Assembly: GCA_963965975.1 (NCBI GenBank)
Contig: OZ014412.1
Coordinates: 11,017,849 to 11,081,848, forward strand
Source: Xestospongia bergquistia
Taxonomy: Eukaryota > Porifera > Demospongiae > Haplosclerida > Petrosiidae
Reading direction: 5' to 3'
Length of the DNA: 64,000 nucleotides
In this document: positions 24,701-36,689 of the stretch, piece after piece
How positions within the stretch are numbered: position 1 is the stretch's first letter
How the letters are laid out: every line of letters begins with the position of its first letter
Translations under genes and position numbers: made by a program
The notes under the pieces: model-generated
What the model was told of the DNA's origin: nothing
Database searches by the model: none
The model's input: the letters and a program-made list of their open reading frames with translations, nothing else

Positions 24701-27700
24701 TACCAAAAGCATTGATGACTCTGCATTCATATATACCAGTATCTTCTACAACAACTAGATTTAATATCAAAATAACAGGATCTGAATCGCCACTTAGAAA
24801 TTGTGAGCCATCTTTGTACCATTTCAAATGTAGAGGAGGACTACCCTAATAAATCATAAAATAATTTAATACTTTACAGAGAAGAAACTAATTACTAACT
24901 TGTGTTATATTACATCTAATAAGAACAGTTGTACCATTAGCTACTATAGCATCTTGTCCAACATCAATAGTAACATTAGGAGGTATTTGTGTTCCAGGAC
25001 TGAGTGGTATGTTAGTAGCAAGTTGTTTAAAGTGACGAGTAATCACTGGAACAACTGGAAATAATAAAGACAAAAACCCATAAAGATTAAAAGGACGAAA
25101 ACTTTGTAGTGAACTGCATCTATTTACAGATGAAAATCACTTAGATCACTTACATTCAACTACTTGGAGTACATATAGTGTCATTAAAATAGATTCTTTT
25201 TTAACTTTATTATCAGCTTGACAGGAGAAGTTACCATTATCATTTCTTCTCAAATCTTTTATTGTAATAACACTTGTAGTAGGAACATAGTTTATATGAA
25301 AACCATTAGACTCCTGTGATGATACAATTGTTACTCTGCTTGTATTCAATAAGAGTTGTCCATTTTTTCTCCATAAAATTACAGGTTGTGGGATACCATC
25401 AGCAGTACAGTTGAGGGACACATTTTCTCCTCTATTTTTCATAACAAAAGTTCCAGTACTGTTTAATATGGCTGCATTAACTAAAACAAATAAGATAGTA
25501 AAACTCCAAACTGTATTAGTAATTGTTGTATATCTAATAAATTAGTACATATGTGTATATTTTGTTGTTTAAAATATTATAAATGGTTGCCTCTTAGACT
25601 ATTAAAGGATGAATTGACCACAACTAACTCACCATAAACACTGAGTGTAGAGTTAACTGAATCATTACCAAAAGCATTGATGACTCGGCATTCATATATA
25701 CCAGTATCTTCTACAACAACTAGATCCAATATCAAAATAACAGGATCTGAATCGCCACTTAGAAATTGTGAGCCATCTTTGTACCATTTCAAATGTAGAG
25801 GAGGACTACCCTAATAAAATCATAAAATCATTTAATACTTTACAGAGAAGAAACTAATTACTAACTTGTGTTATATTACATCTAATAAGAACAGTTGTAC
25901 CATTAGCTACTATAGCATCTTGTCCAACATCAATAGTAACATTAGGAGGTATTTGTGTTCCAGGACTGAGTGGTATGTTAGTAGCAAGTTGTTTAAAGTG
26001 ACGAGTAATCACTGGAACAACTGGAAATAATAAAGACAAAAACCCATAAAGATTAAAAGGACGAAAACTTTGTAGTGAACTGCATCTATTTACAGATGAA
26101 AATCACTTAGATCACTTACATTCAACTACTTGGAGTACATATAGTGTTATTAAAACAGATTCATTTTTAACTTTATTATCAGCTTGACAGGAGAAGTTAC
26201 CATTATCATTTCTTCTCAAATCTTTTATTGTAATAACACTTGTAGTAGGAACATAGTTTATATGAAAACCATTAGACTCCTGTGATGATACAATTGTTAC
26301 TCTGCTTGTATTCAATAAGAGTTGTCCATTTTTTCTCCATAAAATTACAGGCTGTGGAATACCATCAGCAGTACAGTTGAGGGACACATTTTCTCCTCTA
26401 TTTTTCATAACAAATATTCCAGTATTGTTTAATATGACTGCATTAACTAAAACAAACAAGATAAACTGAACTCTCCAAATTGTATCAGTAATTTTTGTAT
26501 GTCTAATGAATTAGTACATACATGTATATTTTGTTGTTTAAAATAATTATTATAAACTGGTCACCTCTTAGACTATTAAATGATGAATTGACCACAACTA
26601 ACTCACCATAAACACTGAGTGTAGAGTTAACTGAATCATTACGATAAGCATTGATGACTCTGCATTCATATATACCAGTATCTTCTACAACAACTAGATC
26701 CAATCTCAAAGTACCAGGATCTGAATCGCCACTTAGAAATTGTGAGCCATCTTTGTACCATTTCAAATGTAAAGGAAGACTACCCTAATAAAATCATAAA
26801 ATCATTTAATACTTTACAGAGAAGAAACTAATTACTAACTTGTGTTATATTACATCTAATAAGAACAGTTGTACCATTAGCTACTATAGCATCTTGTCCA
26901 ACATCAATAGTAACATTAGGAGGTATTTGTGTTCCAGGACTGAGTGGCATGTTAGTAGCAGGTGGTTCAAAGTGACAAGTAATCACTGGAACAACTGGAT
27001 ATAATAAAGACAAAAAACTCATAAAGATTAGAATGATGAAACCTTTGTAGTGACCTGCATCTATTTACAATACAACCACAATCATTCAAATAACATTATA
27101 TAATACTCACAAAATATAGAGACAGATGTTGAGACAGATAACACAAGATCAGTGGGTTCAATTATGACTTCACATGTATATTGAGTGTGCTGTTTGGAAG
27201 GAGATGTAATGTGTAAGGTACTTGAGTTTTGACCTGACAGAGTTCTAGGAAGAAAAATGATATCAATATAACATTTCCTTGTAATAAGTAATATCTACTC
27301 TCACATTTCTTGACTGGTGGTAGTATCAGTAACTTTCCATTTGTATTGTTTGACTGATCTGTCTTCACTCATGAATACACATTTTAATTGGAGAGGGTTT
27401 CCTTCAATAATTTGAGTATCACCAGTAATATCTAATGTATAGTCTAAAGAAAGAGATGCAAATAATGTAAGATATAGCTTACTCACTTTGTGATGGAACA
27501 TTTAAGTCGATTTCATCTTGACTTCCATTTAAAATAACACGACATTTATATTCACCAATAAACTGTTTGGTAAAAGAATTAATTGTAAGAAGACTCCCTC
27601 CAAATGGAGTGGTAATTGATACACCAGATGGTTCATTCCCATTAATAAACCACTTGTAATTTATAGCATCTGAATTGATACATACTAGTTGAAATTTTTC

Positions 27701-29717
27701 TCCAAGTATTGGAGGAAACAGTGACACATAGTCCCACATAGTTTGGCCTAAAGTGAGTACAACATTCTTCAAGTAAATATTAGCATTTTTGATTTTCACT
27801 ATGGTAACACAAAGAGCAGTATAATAAATGTTAAACTGCTATGAACTCCCACTCCTCCATAGAGTAAAATCACGTCCCCTCCTGTCTCTCTCACATCTCC
27901 TTTCACCGATCATACTGATATTTGCTTTAACACTTTATCATTTTATACAAATGAAAATCACTTAGATCACTTACATTCAACTACTTGGAGTACATATAGT
28001 GTCATTAAAACAGATTCATTTTTAACTTTATTATCAGCTTGACAGGAGAAGTTGCCATTATCATTTCTTCTCAAATCTTTGATTGTTATAACACTTGTAA
28101 TAGGAATATAGTTTATATGAAAACCATTAGACTCCTGTGATGACACAATTGTTACTCTGCTTGTGTTCAATAAGAGTTGTCCATTTTTTTTCCATAAAAT
28201 TACAGGTTGTGGGATACCATCAGCAGTACAGTTGAGGGACACATTTTCTCCTCTATTTTTCATAACAAATGTTCCAGTATTGTTTAATATGACTGCATTA
28301 ACTAAAAAATAAAATTAGCGAACTCAACTCTTTCAAGCTGTATTACTAATATTGTATATCTAATAAATTATTATAACAATTATATTCAAATATTTTGTTG
28401 TTTAAAATATTATAAATGGTTGCCTCTTAGACTATTAAATGATGAATTGACCACAACTAACTCACCATAAACACTGAGTGTAGAGTTAACTGAATCATTA
28501 CCAAAAGCATTGATGACTCTGCATTCATATATACCAGTATCTTCTACAACAACTAGATCCAATATCAAAATAACAGGATCTGAATCGCCACTTAGAAATT
28601 GTGAGCCATCTTTGTACCATTTCAAATGTAGAGGAGGACTACCCTAATAAAATCATAAAATCATTTAATACTTTACAGAGAAGAAACTAATTACTAACTT
28701 GTGTTATATTACATCTAATAAGAACAGTCATACCATTAGCTACTATAGCATCTTGTCCAACATCAATAGTAACATTAGGAGGTATTTGTGTTCCAGGACT
28801 AAGTGGTATATTAGTAGCAGGTGGTTCAAAGTGACGAGCAATCAGTGGAGCAATTGAAAGAGCTAGGGACAGAAACATTTCAAAGTTTTAATATTGAGGT
28901 TAATAGCAGTAATTAAAAGTAAGCAAATTAGATCAGTCAGAAGTTCAATTACATATGTCTATAGAATGGCTTTTATATTGTTATTACTAGACAAGTACAA
29001 TTACATGGAGATGATGCTACTACTATCATATACTACCTTATTTGCCTAAAATATTCATTAAATGTAGGGATACTAATGAAAACATTTCAAAACAAACCCA
29101 AAGCAGGGATGGCAGTATGGATATCATAGAAGGAATAGTTGGTGGACATGTATATACTGGATGTAGCATTGATTTGCTGCAAATTCTTGTAGCTATGAAA
29201 TGTAGAGCTTTTGAATTTGCCTTATCAAGTGTATGAGCTGGAGTAGGAGAAACCATAGGAGAGGAAGAAGAGGCTTGATGGCAACTAATATCATCTATGT
29301 CATACATGTATACTTATAAGTGTGAAATGTGATACAGTTAAATTTGCTAATAATATACACTTTGATCATTAAATATAGTGGCCATTAACCATTTAAGCCA
29401 GACCCGAAACGAGATCCTGAGTATATACCTGAACCACTTTCAGATCCTGCATAAAATAGTATATACACATAAAATAAAATGCACACAAAATTAAATATTC
29501 CTTTAAAAAGGATTTTTTTCATCTTTTTCAAGTAGTTCCATAATTACACTTACACCAATCATTACCAAAAGTGAATGAGCACTATGAATTAAATTTAATT
29601 GTTCATATTATGTTAATTTTCAGGCTCATGCTTGGCACTTACTCTCAGCTATTCTGGATCTATAACTCAAACAGAACATGCAGTGAATTACAGACATTTG
29701 CTTCAAACAGTATTAAC

Positions 29718-29755
<38 letters not shown>

Positions 29756-29850
29756 TATAATTAATAATAATTATTGCAAAATATATATAGATCCTTTATG
29801 ATAAATACATGAATTGAGAAGCAGAAATAAGTAAAATTAGTAAAGTCAGT

Positions 29851-29902
<52 letters not shown>

Positions 29903-32900
29903 TTAGTTGAACTACTAAACGATCAATTCCATTGCAATTAGTAATCATAACAGTATATATTGATATTGCTTTAATGTACTTTGTAGACATGTATGCAACT
30001 CAAGTAGCCATTGTGTTAGATGTACTTCTGGCTGGCTATAAATTTCTTATTTTTTTAAAAATGCTTACTATAGTAGCAAACTTGTTTCTTTAATTATCTA
30101 CTAATAGAAAAAATATGAGAGGTCCAAGAATCAATAGTAACATTAGGAGGTATTTGAGTTCTAGGACTAAGTGGTATGCTAGTAGCAGGTGGTTTAATAA
30201 AGTGATGAGCTATCAGTGGAGCAACTGAGAGAATTAAGGACAGAGATAATTCAAAAATTTAAATTGCAAGGTTAACACTAGTAATTAAAAATAAGCAATC
30301 TTGATCATTCAGACGTTTAATTACTTGTATCTATAGAATGGTTGTTATATTGTCATTATTAAACAAGTACAATTACATAGAGAGGATACGATGTAGTGAA
30401 AACATCCCAAAGTAGGAATGGCAATAAGGAGATTGTGGAAGAATGTAGTTGTTTTGCCACACATAATTATAAGTATGAAGTGTGGTGCAGTTAATGCTGG
30501 TAATAATAAATATCTTTTTAGTTATTCAGACCATTCAGACCAACCAGACCTGATTCTGGCCTGAATGGTAAATGGTAAAGCTGGATTCTGAATGTAATCC
30601 TGAGCTAAATCCAATCATTTACAAAATTTTTTGACTGAGCTTTGACTAAATTTTGAACATTTGACTACCATAATTAACATATGATCTTAAAAAGCAAACA
30701 TGAGAGAAATGATTTTGAAAATGGCTTACAATGGAAAAACAAAGAAATAAGAAAATTAAAATTAAATAAACTCAACATATATGAATAACTTATTAATTTA
30801 ATTGATAGTGCTTATTTACATTGAGTAATCATTGGCATATGTATAACAATAGAACTACTCACAGAGAAATGCTTAAAATACATGGAACAAACCATGAAAA
30901 TTTGTATGAAAAAAATTGGAAAATTACTCTATTTTTTGTCCACAGTTAAGGTTAATTCATTGATTATTATATATTCATTGGTTGCTAGGATGTGGCTAAA
31001 TATTATTCTAAAAGACCAATTTGATTTTTATTTACAAGAAAAAAAACGTATATGAATAATCCACATTGACTTGAACTGGTCCACCAAGAAAATCTACCTT
31101 AACATGATCAAACTCTTTAGTAAATAGATGACTAGTAACTAGAAATTAACTATAATACTGTTATTTGTACCAATATATCAATATATTAAACATATAAATA
31201 CATGTGTAATATATTGACTGCTATAACCTGAATTTGCAAAATAAATAATTATATATTGATTATAAAATAATTACCTATGCTTCTTGTAATGTTAATAGGA
31301 TTTAACTTCATGCCACCAACATAACTGTACCCTGCATCAATACTCCAGCCATAGATAGAAATAAACAATTTACCATTTGGGTTAGGATGTGATACTGTAT
31401 TAGTATCATTAAAAGATGTTGAATATCCATATCCATAAATGGAACCATCTGAACCATATATTGGAACCCATAATGGATTGGTAAGAACATTGTTGACTAA
31501 TAAATTCTGGTTAAAGTAAGCATCATTTGGTACAACCACACTGTAATAACTAGTACCACCTGACAGCAATGCAGAGAATTGGATTGAGTGTTCATATTGT
31601 TCTATTGGTGGTACTGTGTTAAGGGAAGGGTCACCAAAGTTGCCATCGGCATATGCTAGGCTAACACCAATTTGAGCAATATAGATTGGTTGATCAGATA
31701 TAATACTACAGTATACATTGTTGGTTGTATAGAACCAATTGGTGTTGAATTCATCAAATTTGATATGTTCTGAACTGTAATTTGTACCACAGGTTTTGAC
31801 TGCATTTGTTTTATTGTTAGTAGCAATTACTTTGTAACTTTGTCCTTTACTTCGGCCCATGTGAGGTGGTAATAAAAATGTATTCCCCCATGTTATTGTA
31901 GGTGTCAGTTGTGTAACAATAGGGTCATAATCAGGAATTCCAGCTGGAACTTGGGCAGCTTCATGTCCACTGATAATTGTGAGTGGACTATCAGATGTAA
32001 TTTTGGTTCCAGTAAGATCAACATATGGTTTAGCAACAAAAAATGTCTGAAATGAATGAAGAAAAAAGTTGAAGGAATGTCCAGCTGAAACAATTATATT
32101 AACTGCAGCACTATCCTGAGGATCTGATGGAACAGTAATGTCATTGTTTGGAATGATAGTCACATTACTGTTATTAAGACAACCAATAATCATGAACTGA
32201 CTTGTCTGATCCAAATCACCAAATGTAGACACAACATAGTATGTGTATTGAGTTGTTGGCTGTTTATGACATGGAAGAGCTAGATGAGACATGAAATCTG
32301 CTGGACTATGGAAGCTCCATGCAATAACTGATATTGGCTCTGTGTCTAGAGAGTAAACTTTAAGACCCTTTCTCCTATAGGAATAAGTATGATCTAACAC
32401 TTCATAACTTGCTGGTATAGCAACTTTATGAGGATTGTGATAACTAGTTGTACCAATATATGAAAAGTTGTCATCAAGTGATGTGACATTGAAAGTAACA
32501 GGACTTGTTTTCATAGTATGAACATACAATGTACGTACTTCAGATCCATATACATTCTTGTAGGATCCAACAAAGAATTCATTACTGTATGTGCTGAGGT
32601 TAATCTGTGGGTCTATAATGAAGAACATAACATTTAGGAAGAAAGTCATTATTAAGGTCAGCTCTGATAAAACTGACATTAAGGAATACTTAACCCAGAT
32701 GTGTATTGTACGCACAAAGAAGGAAGGAAATCTAGGGATGGCTATATTTTATTTAAAGAAAGACAATAGAGGATGATATTTGGGATTACTATAATATAAT
32801 TACTTTACACAAAAGTACCAGTGAATGAAATTTTCAAAACATTAATTAAATATTGGGATACCAAGTAATTAAGACATCTCAAACAAATGTATAGTCATAA

Positions 32901-35900
32901 GTTACTGTGTAAAATCAGGCAGACAGTAGTAGTGCCTATATAGGGATTGTATGATATTCTACTTTTTTCTTTTCTTTCTTTTTCCACCATGATAACTACA
33001 AAAGTAGGAATCTTACAAAAATTATTTTTACATAGAACATATGTTTCCAATAGGAAACTGGTCACAATCATCACATCCGTAACTACATATTCTACTACTT
33101 TACACATAACATGTTAGGAAGAAACTTTCATATATCTCACAACGAAACTAAATTTTGACTAACACAATAAAAAAAAAAGCAAATAGATATTTAGGAAATA
33201 GATTGTTTAATGAGAATTCCTTACATATTTAAAAAAAAATAATAACAACTTTTCTATTGTAGTTGGTGGGGGTGTACATTGTTGAATACAACATTGTTTT
33301 ATCACACATACATAGAAATATGAAAATGTGGAGGTTTAGATTTTGTCTTACCAAATGTATCAGTTGTAGAGGAAGGAGAAACAGGATGACAACCAATATT
33401 AGCTATATCACTACAACAATCGTTTAAATTGTAACAGTTTTCATCACAATAGCATCCATTATTTGAACAAGGTGGTGATAGGAACATTACACAACATCCA
33501 GGATATGTGAGATAAAGTGCCGAGCAAGAGCCTAACATTAACAAAAAAATGAACAACTTTTAATTTAATTTAATTCATAGTGGTCATTTACCTGCAATAA
33601 CAGTCGGTGTAGGTGTAACTATAAAACCTTTTGAAGAAGATGAAAAACTTGGAAGATGTGTACTACTTGTCAAAGGGTATGGACTTTTAGATTCTATGCA
33701 CAAATAAAAATGATATTAAAGTTTTATAATGATATTTAAAATTTCATGTAAGAGCTAAACTGAACACGAGCATGACATCTAACTACATGTGCTACTAATT
33801 CAGACATGAACTGAAAAGATTTCTGTTATAAGAATTCCCTACATTTGTAATTTTATAAGTATGAAAATAAGTATATAGTATGAAGATTTGTACTACTTGT
33901 CAAAGGACATGGAGTTTTAGATTCTGTATAAACATAAAAATGGCAATAAAACTCATAATTATTATATCATGTAAGAGATAAAGTAATCATGGTCATCACA
34001 TCACTAACCATATATTCTATTACTGACATGTTAGGAAGAAACATTCATATATCTCACAATGAAACTAAATTTTGACTAAACTAAAATTTGACTATCACAT
34101 TACATGACTTTAAAAGCAAACAAAAAAATTGATTTAGATATGACATGGAATGCAAAATGAAGATTATAAATGAAAGTCATCCTTTAATTGTTTAGGAAGG
34201 TCCTCACTACACAGTGAAACAATGACTAGAGATACAAATATTATATAATTAATAGCAGCATCTGAGGAAAACTAAAGCAATAGAATGATGGATATATAAG
34301 AATGGAGCAAGCTAGCATGATACAGAAGCAGGCTGACAACCAATGAAAGAAAGAAATATACTACAAAAGACATAAGAAAGTATACCCAATTATATATTGT
34401 TTAACATTAAAAAATTTAAACATTCAATTTTGTTATTAGAGATCAATTGATATCACCAGTAATTATAGCAGTAGTGGATCCTGCGATTTGCATAAAGGCA
34501 TACGTGCCATTCCTATTTACTATTTCAACCAACTGAATTATACGAAGTTTGAATGTCCGTCCATAATAACAGACCTAATTAATGATCCGGTTGATGAGTT
34601 CCAATTTCTTATTCCTAATTCTATTTTTGACAGGTGCGCCCGTTTTATGTTACTTGATAAAACGCGGAGCACGAGCACCACGACCTCTCTCTTAGAATCG
34701 AGCGTCAGCAAGATGTTTCTAGTTAGGTTGGGTCCCGACTTTGGTTTTATATTGTTGGTAGGAAAGCCTTAGACGGACATTCAAACTCCGTATAACCCCG
34801 TTTAATTGAAACTGAATTTGAATGTCCGTTTGAGGCTTCACGCTCCGCTTTGTATTGAGTAACAGGAAAGGGCTAGAAATGTCACACGTGTCAAGAATGG
34901 AATAAGAAATAAGACCTTGGAATTCAACAACTACGGAAGACGAGGACGGACATTCCAATTATAACACAATCATGGTAATAGAATTCTTTGCCCAATTGCA
35001 AGGATGTCATAAGGATACCTGACTTACTGAATGCTCTTGCTTCTATGAGTGTCACTAAATTAGCATAATTATGTTATTATATATCTTATCCTTAATGGTC
35101 AAATTATTACAAAAAATGTTGTATGACAGAGTAGTGATTCTTTACTTGGCTGGTGTCATCAAATTGCATCATATACTCAATCACACAGAGAATACATCTC
35201 AGTGGTACATAACCTCAATGGCAACCTGCTAATTCATTGACCAACATACGTTGATATAAACTAGGATTTTAAACCTTCATGTTTAGAGGAAATGTATAGC
35301 ATCTAGCGCTTTAGTCAGGTCTGGTCTAGTCAGTGCATTATAGATTGCCGCTAATACAGTATCAGTATCGTATTAGTAGACTCTCGTAAAATAAAATCAT
35401 ACGATATCTACAGCCACGCCCTCACACCTGAAAAAGTGACTTTGCGCTTACTTTATAGCTGTTGTGTCATCTCTGTGTTTACCAAGTCATTTTAGCAGTT
35501 AGATTAACTAATTTCGACGTGCCAAGCATGATTATTTGTAAATGATATGCCTTTTTAAGAAAATATTATTTATCATTATGATAAACTCTTGGGTACGTAT
35601 CTCCATATGTAATTAATATTAATATCCTATCAATCTCATCACTCAAATGAAGGATACTCAGACAAAGACTCCTCCTTAATAGAAATTAACCATAATTTAA
35701 TTATATTAAAAATGCTGCACACACACACACATACACAACATAATTAAATATTAACATACCTCTAAGGAGACTTTTCAAGGATTGAAGAAGTTGAAGTATA
35801 ACATATTGTGTAGTATTTGCTATCCAATCATCCACAGAAGACAAGAAACTATCAATTACCTGTGTAGTACATGTAGTTGCTGATTGAAGAACCTATAGTG

Positions 35901-36673
35901 ATATGTGATCATCAATGATATACACATTGTAAAAATTGTTTAGTTGATTTAATCATTATTTGGTTATAAATATATACAGGTTACAATTCCAAACTTATTT
36001 TTGTTGACAAAGTAATCATAATACTATTTATATTACTAATGTACCATTGTTAACGTTTATGCAATTATATTGGTTTACTTTTTGCATGTACAACATATAT
36101 AACCATGTATTAGTTAATCAACCAATTAATTTCTACAGTGCATGTAGACATTAAATAGATAGCATTAGTTTCAAACCTGTTGAATTGCCTGTTTATTCCA
36201 GTAATCATTCAAGTTAAAAACTTCAAAGGCAAGACAATTCAAGTTAGTGTAATTTAAAAGAATATCAGTACAGAATCCATTCTCAGTATAACAGGATTGA
36301 TGACTATTAAAAGCAATTGTTTGTAATTCACTGCATGTTCCATTTGAGTTATAGATATTGCTGTTCAAAATGGTTTTCATAAGGCAACTGTTCACACTAT
36401 CAACCCAACTTTGACCCTATATGATATTAATGAGTATGACATAGAAAAGTATTAAATACTTACAGCAGATGTTAAACAACTTTGATTATTCTTTAAACGG
36501 TGGCAGTATCTGTCACCATAGGCAAGAGGATATCCATTAGTACCACATTGAAATCTTAGCTCTACACACTGAGTATAAAAGTCACAGTTACCAGTATTAG
36601 CTAGAACTGTACAATTCTGAGCTTTGACAGTAACCGTCAGATAGAGCACCACTGATAACACGAGTAGCGTCAT
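20461..36673 (-). CDS. Adhesion GPCR-like gene, unit 2 (IgGFc-SMB-multi-Ig-EGF-Ig-HormR-GAIN-7TM)
   Basis: Runs from an ATG with signal peptide at 36673 to a stop at 20461. Order: Cys-rich exons, connector, Ser/Thr linker, SMB, IgGFc-binding domain, eleven Ig domains, EGF embedded before the last Ig, unassigned module, HormR, GAIN, GPS, 7TM, tail. The N-terminal exons, SMB and IgGFc exons all have phase-1 borders, which supports one transcript, but introns of 2 kb leave the join unproven; separate genes are possible. Two lesions are visible: a G-to-T change in the donor of the last Ig exon (23676) and two extra bases at the end of TM1 (21612-21625). If real, the 7TM cannot be reached in frame. 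AATAAA overlaps the stop codon and again near 20421. Confidence 0.55.
21793..22816 (-). CDS. Unit 2: GAIN domain with complete GPS
   Basis: Exons 22685-22816, 22537-22631, 22031-22490, 21941-21992 and 21793-21896. The last two build the GPS: QCSFWNQSL, GDWSNKGC, then ILCECNHLTNFAILM. The Cys-x-Cys-Asn-His-Leu-Thr core is intact, so autoproteolysis between Leu and Thr is expected, with TNFAILM as the start of the tethered agonist. Confidence 0.88.
22871..23136 (-). CDS. Unit 2: HormR domain exon
   Basis: DGCPATNTMIPSLSGR, LWPETNIGVQANKSCPCGN, ATRYCGGDF, MWTEPNVAACSF. Same borders as in unit 1, phase 1 in and phase 0 out. Confidence 0.78.
23185..23621 (-). CDS. Unit 2: unassigned module exons
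   Basis: Exons 23527-23621, 23393-23478 and 23185-23339 match unit 1's three exons, one codon shorter in the middle. No cysteines; strand-helix pattern. Function unknown. Confidence 0.62.
23677..23940 (-). CDS. Unit 2: membrane-proximal Ig exon with a mutated donor
   Basis: Encodes the same Ig domain as 1771-2034 (VNLTCRAIGNPIPTILWYKD, DRGFYHCEAKS). Units 1 and 3 end in CAG/GTATTA; here the donor reads CAG/TTATTA because of one base at 23676. Using the overlapping GT one base upstream would shift the frame into the next exon. Confidence 0.8.
24018..24137 (-). CDS. Unit 2: EGF-like domain exon
   Basis: 120-bp phase 1-1 exon with six cysteines: NYCLNSPCGEHGICHSL, GYVCDCSSGYTGINC. Near-identical to the unit 1 exon. 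Confidence 0.9.
24182..26994 (-). CDS. Unit 2: tandemly repeated Ig pairs (Ig 5-10)
   Basis: Three rounds of the same pair, a split Ig followed by a single-exon Ig: 26840-26994 + 26607-26784 + 26120-26446; 25866-26020 + 25633-25810 + 25154-25480; 24900-25054 + 24668-24845 + 24182-24508. The period is about 966 bp. Copies two and three of the first-half exon are identical in protein. All outer borders are phase 1, so copy number can change in frame. Canonical Cys and Trp residues are kept in all six. Confidence 0.87.
27111..27747 (-). CDS. Unit 2: Ig domains 3 and 4, unique to this unit
   Basis: Ig3 (27487-27747) reads LGEKFQLVCINSDAINYKW then FIGEYKCRVILNG. Ig4 is split (27305-27443 and 27111-27244): IEGNPLQLKCVFMSED with YKWKV, then TLHITSPSKQHTQYTCEV. 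Both are diverged from the other Ig repeats and absent from units 1 and 3 here. Introns are about 60 bp. They are either an insertion in unit 2 or losses elsewhere. Confidence 0.78.
27975..28862 (-). CDS. Unit 2: Ig domains 1 and 2
   Basis: Ig1 is split (first half about 28698-28862, second half 28466-28646). Its acceptor has moved upstream to CCCTAG because the usual CTTAG before the TTGCTCC codons is lost, adding a few residues (ALSIAPLIARHF). Ig2 is a single exon 27975-28301. Both keep the B-strand Cys, Trp and DxGxYxC or DNGNFSC. Confidence 0.8.
29030..30250 (-). pseudogene. Decayed Ig half-exon and SMB tail with microsatellite
   Basis: 30125-30240 keeps an Ig first-half exon cut after NVTID. 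29215-29300 keeps an SMB tail (DISCHQASSSSPMVSPTPAH) without its Cys body. Between them is the (ATT)n tract. The layout repeats 15.9-16.4 and 13.7-14.6 kb. Confidence 0.55.
29715..29910. repeat. ATT/AAT microsatellite tracts
   Basis: (TTA)n at 29720-29755 and (AAT)n/(ATT)n at 29850-29905, separated by sequence shared with 14390-14460. Confidence 0.85.
30250..31270. other. Long intron, no exon seen
   Basis: AT-rich sequence between the IgGFc exon and the Ig debris. I see no domain, splice-bounded frame or repeat beyond short matches to intron sequence near 33.2 and 48.2 kb. Confidence 0.4.
31275..32612 (-). CDS. Unit 2: IgGFc-binding domain in one exon
   Basis: A single 1338-bp phase 1-1 exon encodes about 446 residues resembling the IgGFc-binding (FCGBP N-terminal) domain: NEFFVGSYKNVYG near the start, beta-rich repeats, DLDQTSQFMIIGCLNNSNVT, SDSPLTIISGHE and LLPPHMGRS in the middle, and LFISIYGWSIDAGYSYVGG at the end. 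Acceptor TTATAG/AC and donor ATAG/GTAATT are clear. In FCGBP-type proteins the domain is extracellular and linked to mucus or matrix. Here it occupies the place held by vWA in the sister genes. It could be a separate gene, but no convincing signal peptide precedes the exon: the in-frame Met at 32715 lies in intron sequence. Confidence 0.78.
33352..33693 (-). CDS. Unit 2: Ser/Thr linker exon and somatomedin B exon
   Basis: Linker exon 33592-33693 (phase 1-1, 34 residues) is mucin-like: TSSTHLPSFSSSSKGF, TPTPTV. SMB exon 33352-33531 reads GSCSALYLTYPGCC, then GCYCDENC, NDCCSDIAN, GCHP and a short tail TTDTFG. A second, partial linker copy lies at about 33886-33930. Ser/Thr-rich linkers are likely O-glycosylated stalks. 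Confidence 0.75.
34539..34959. mobile_element. Pair of related inverted-repeat elements
   Basis: Element a is bounded by a 22-bp inverted repeat (34539-34560 and 34771-34792, sharing gtttgaatgtccgtc). Element b, 34815-34959, has the same terminal motif (ttgaatgtccgt / acggacattcc). The reverse complement of b resembles a over about 90 bp (ttccaa..tcttatt..ttgaca..gcggagc). They are thus two copies in opposite orientation. GC is above the surroundings. Reading frames on either strand look like by-products; a coding origin is not excluded. Confidence 0.55.
35760..35892 (-). CDS. Unit 2 exon 3: helical connector
   Basis: Homologous to unit 1 exon 3 (same 133-bp length, acceptor CTATAG, donor GAG/GTATGT). 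Encodes VLQSATTCTTQVIDSF and a Leu-rich helix LQLLQSLKSLLR. Ends in phase 1, so it can join the linker, SMB or IgGFc exon. No vWA exon follows here, unlike units 1 and 3. Confidence 0.65.
36177..36673 (-). CDS. Unit 2 exons 1-2: signal peptide and Cys-rich N-terminal module
   Basis: Exon 1 (36464-36673) has signal peptide MTLLVLSVVLYLTVTVKA then QNC; exon 2 (36177-36416) starts GQSWVDSV. Cysteine positions match unit 1, with CDFYTQC, CGTNGYPLAYG, AFNSHQSCY and GFC conserved. Exon 2 is two codons shorter than in unit 1. Family unknown. Confidence 0.75.
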
Positions 36674-36689
36674 ACTGTAATGCTATGTT

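Noticed and set aside
29571..29990. ORFs made of poly-Tyr or poly-Ile/Leu on both strands
   Set aside because: Translated ATT microsatellite.
31249..32715. IgGFc exon as an independent gene starting at the upstream Met at 32715
   Set aside because: The region above 32612 reads as intron with a TTATAG acceptor; the phase-1 borders fit the receptor cassettes. Independence is not fully excluded.
34488..34958. Overlapping ORFs on both strands
   Set aside because: They coincide with the inverted-repeat element pair and their similarity follows from the DNA repeat.
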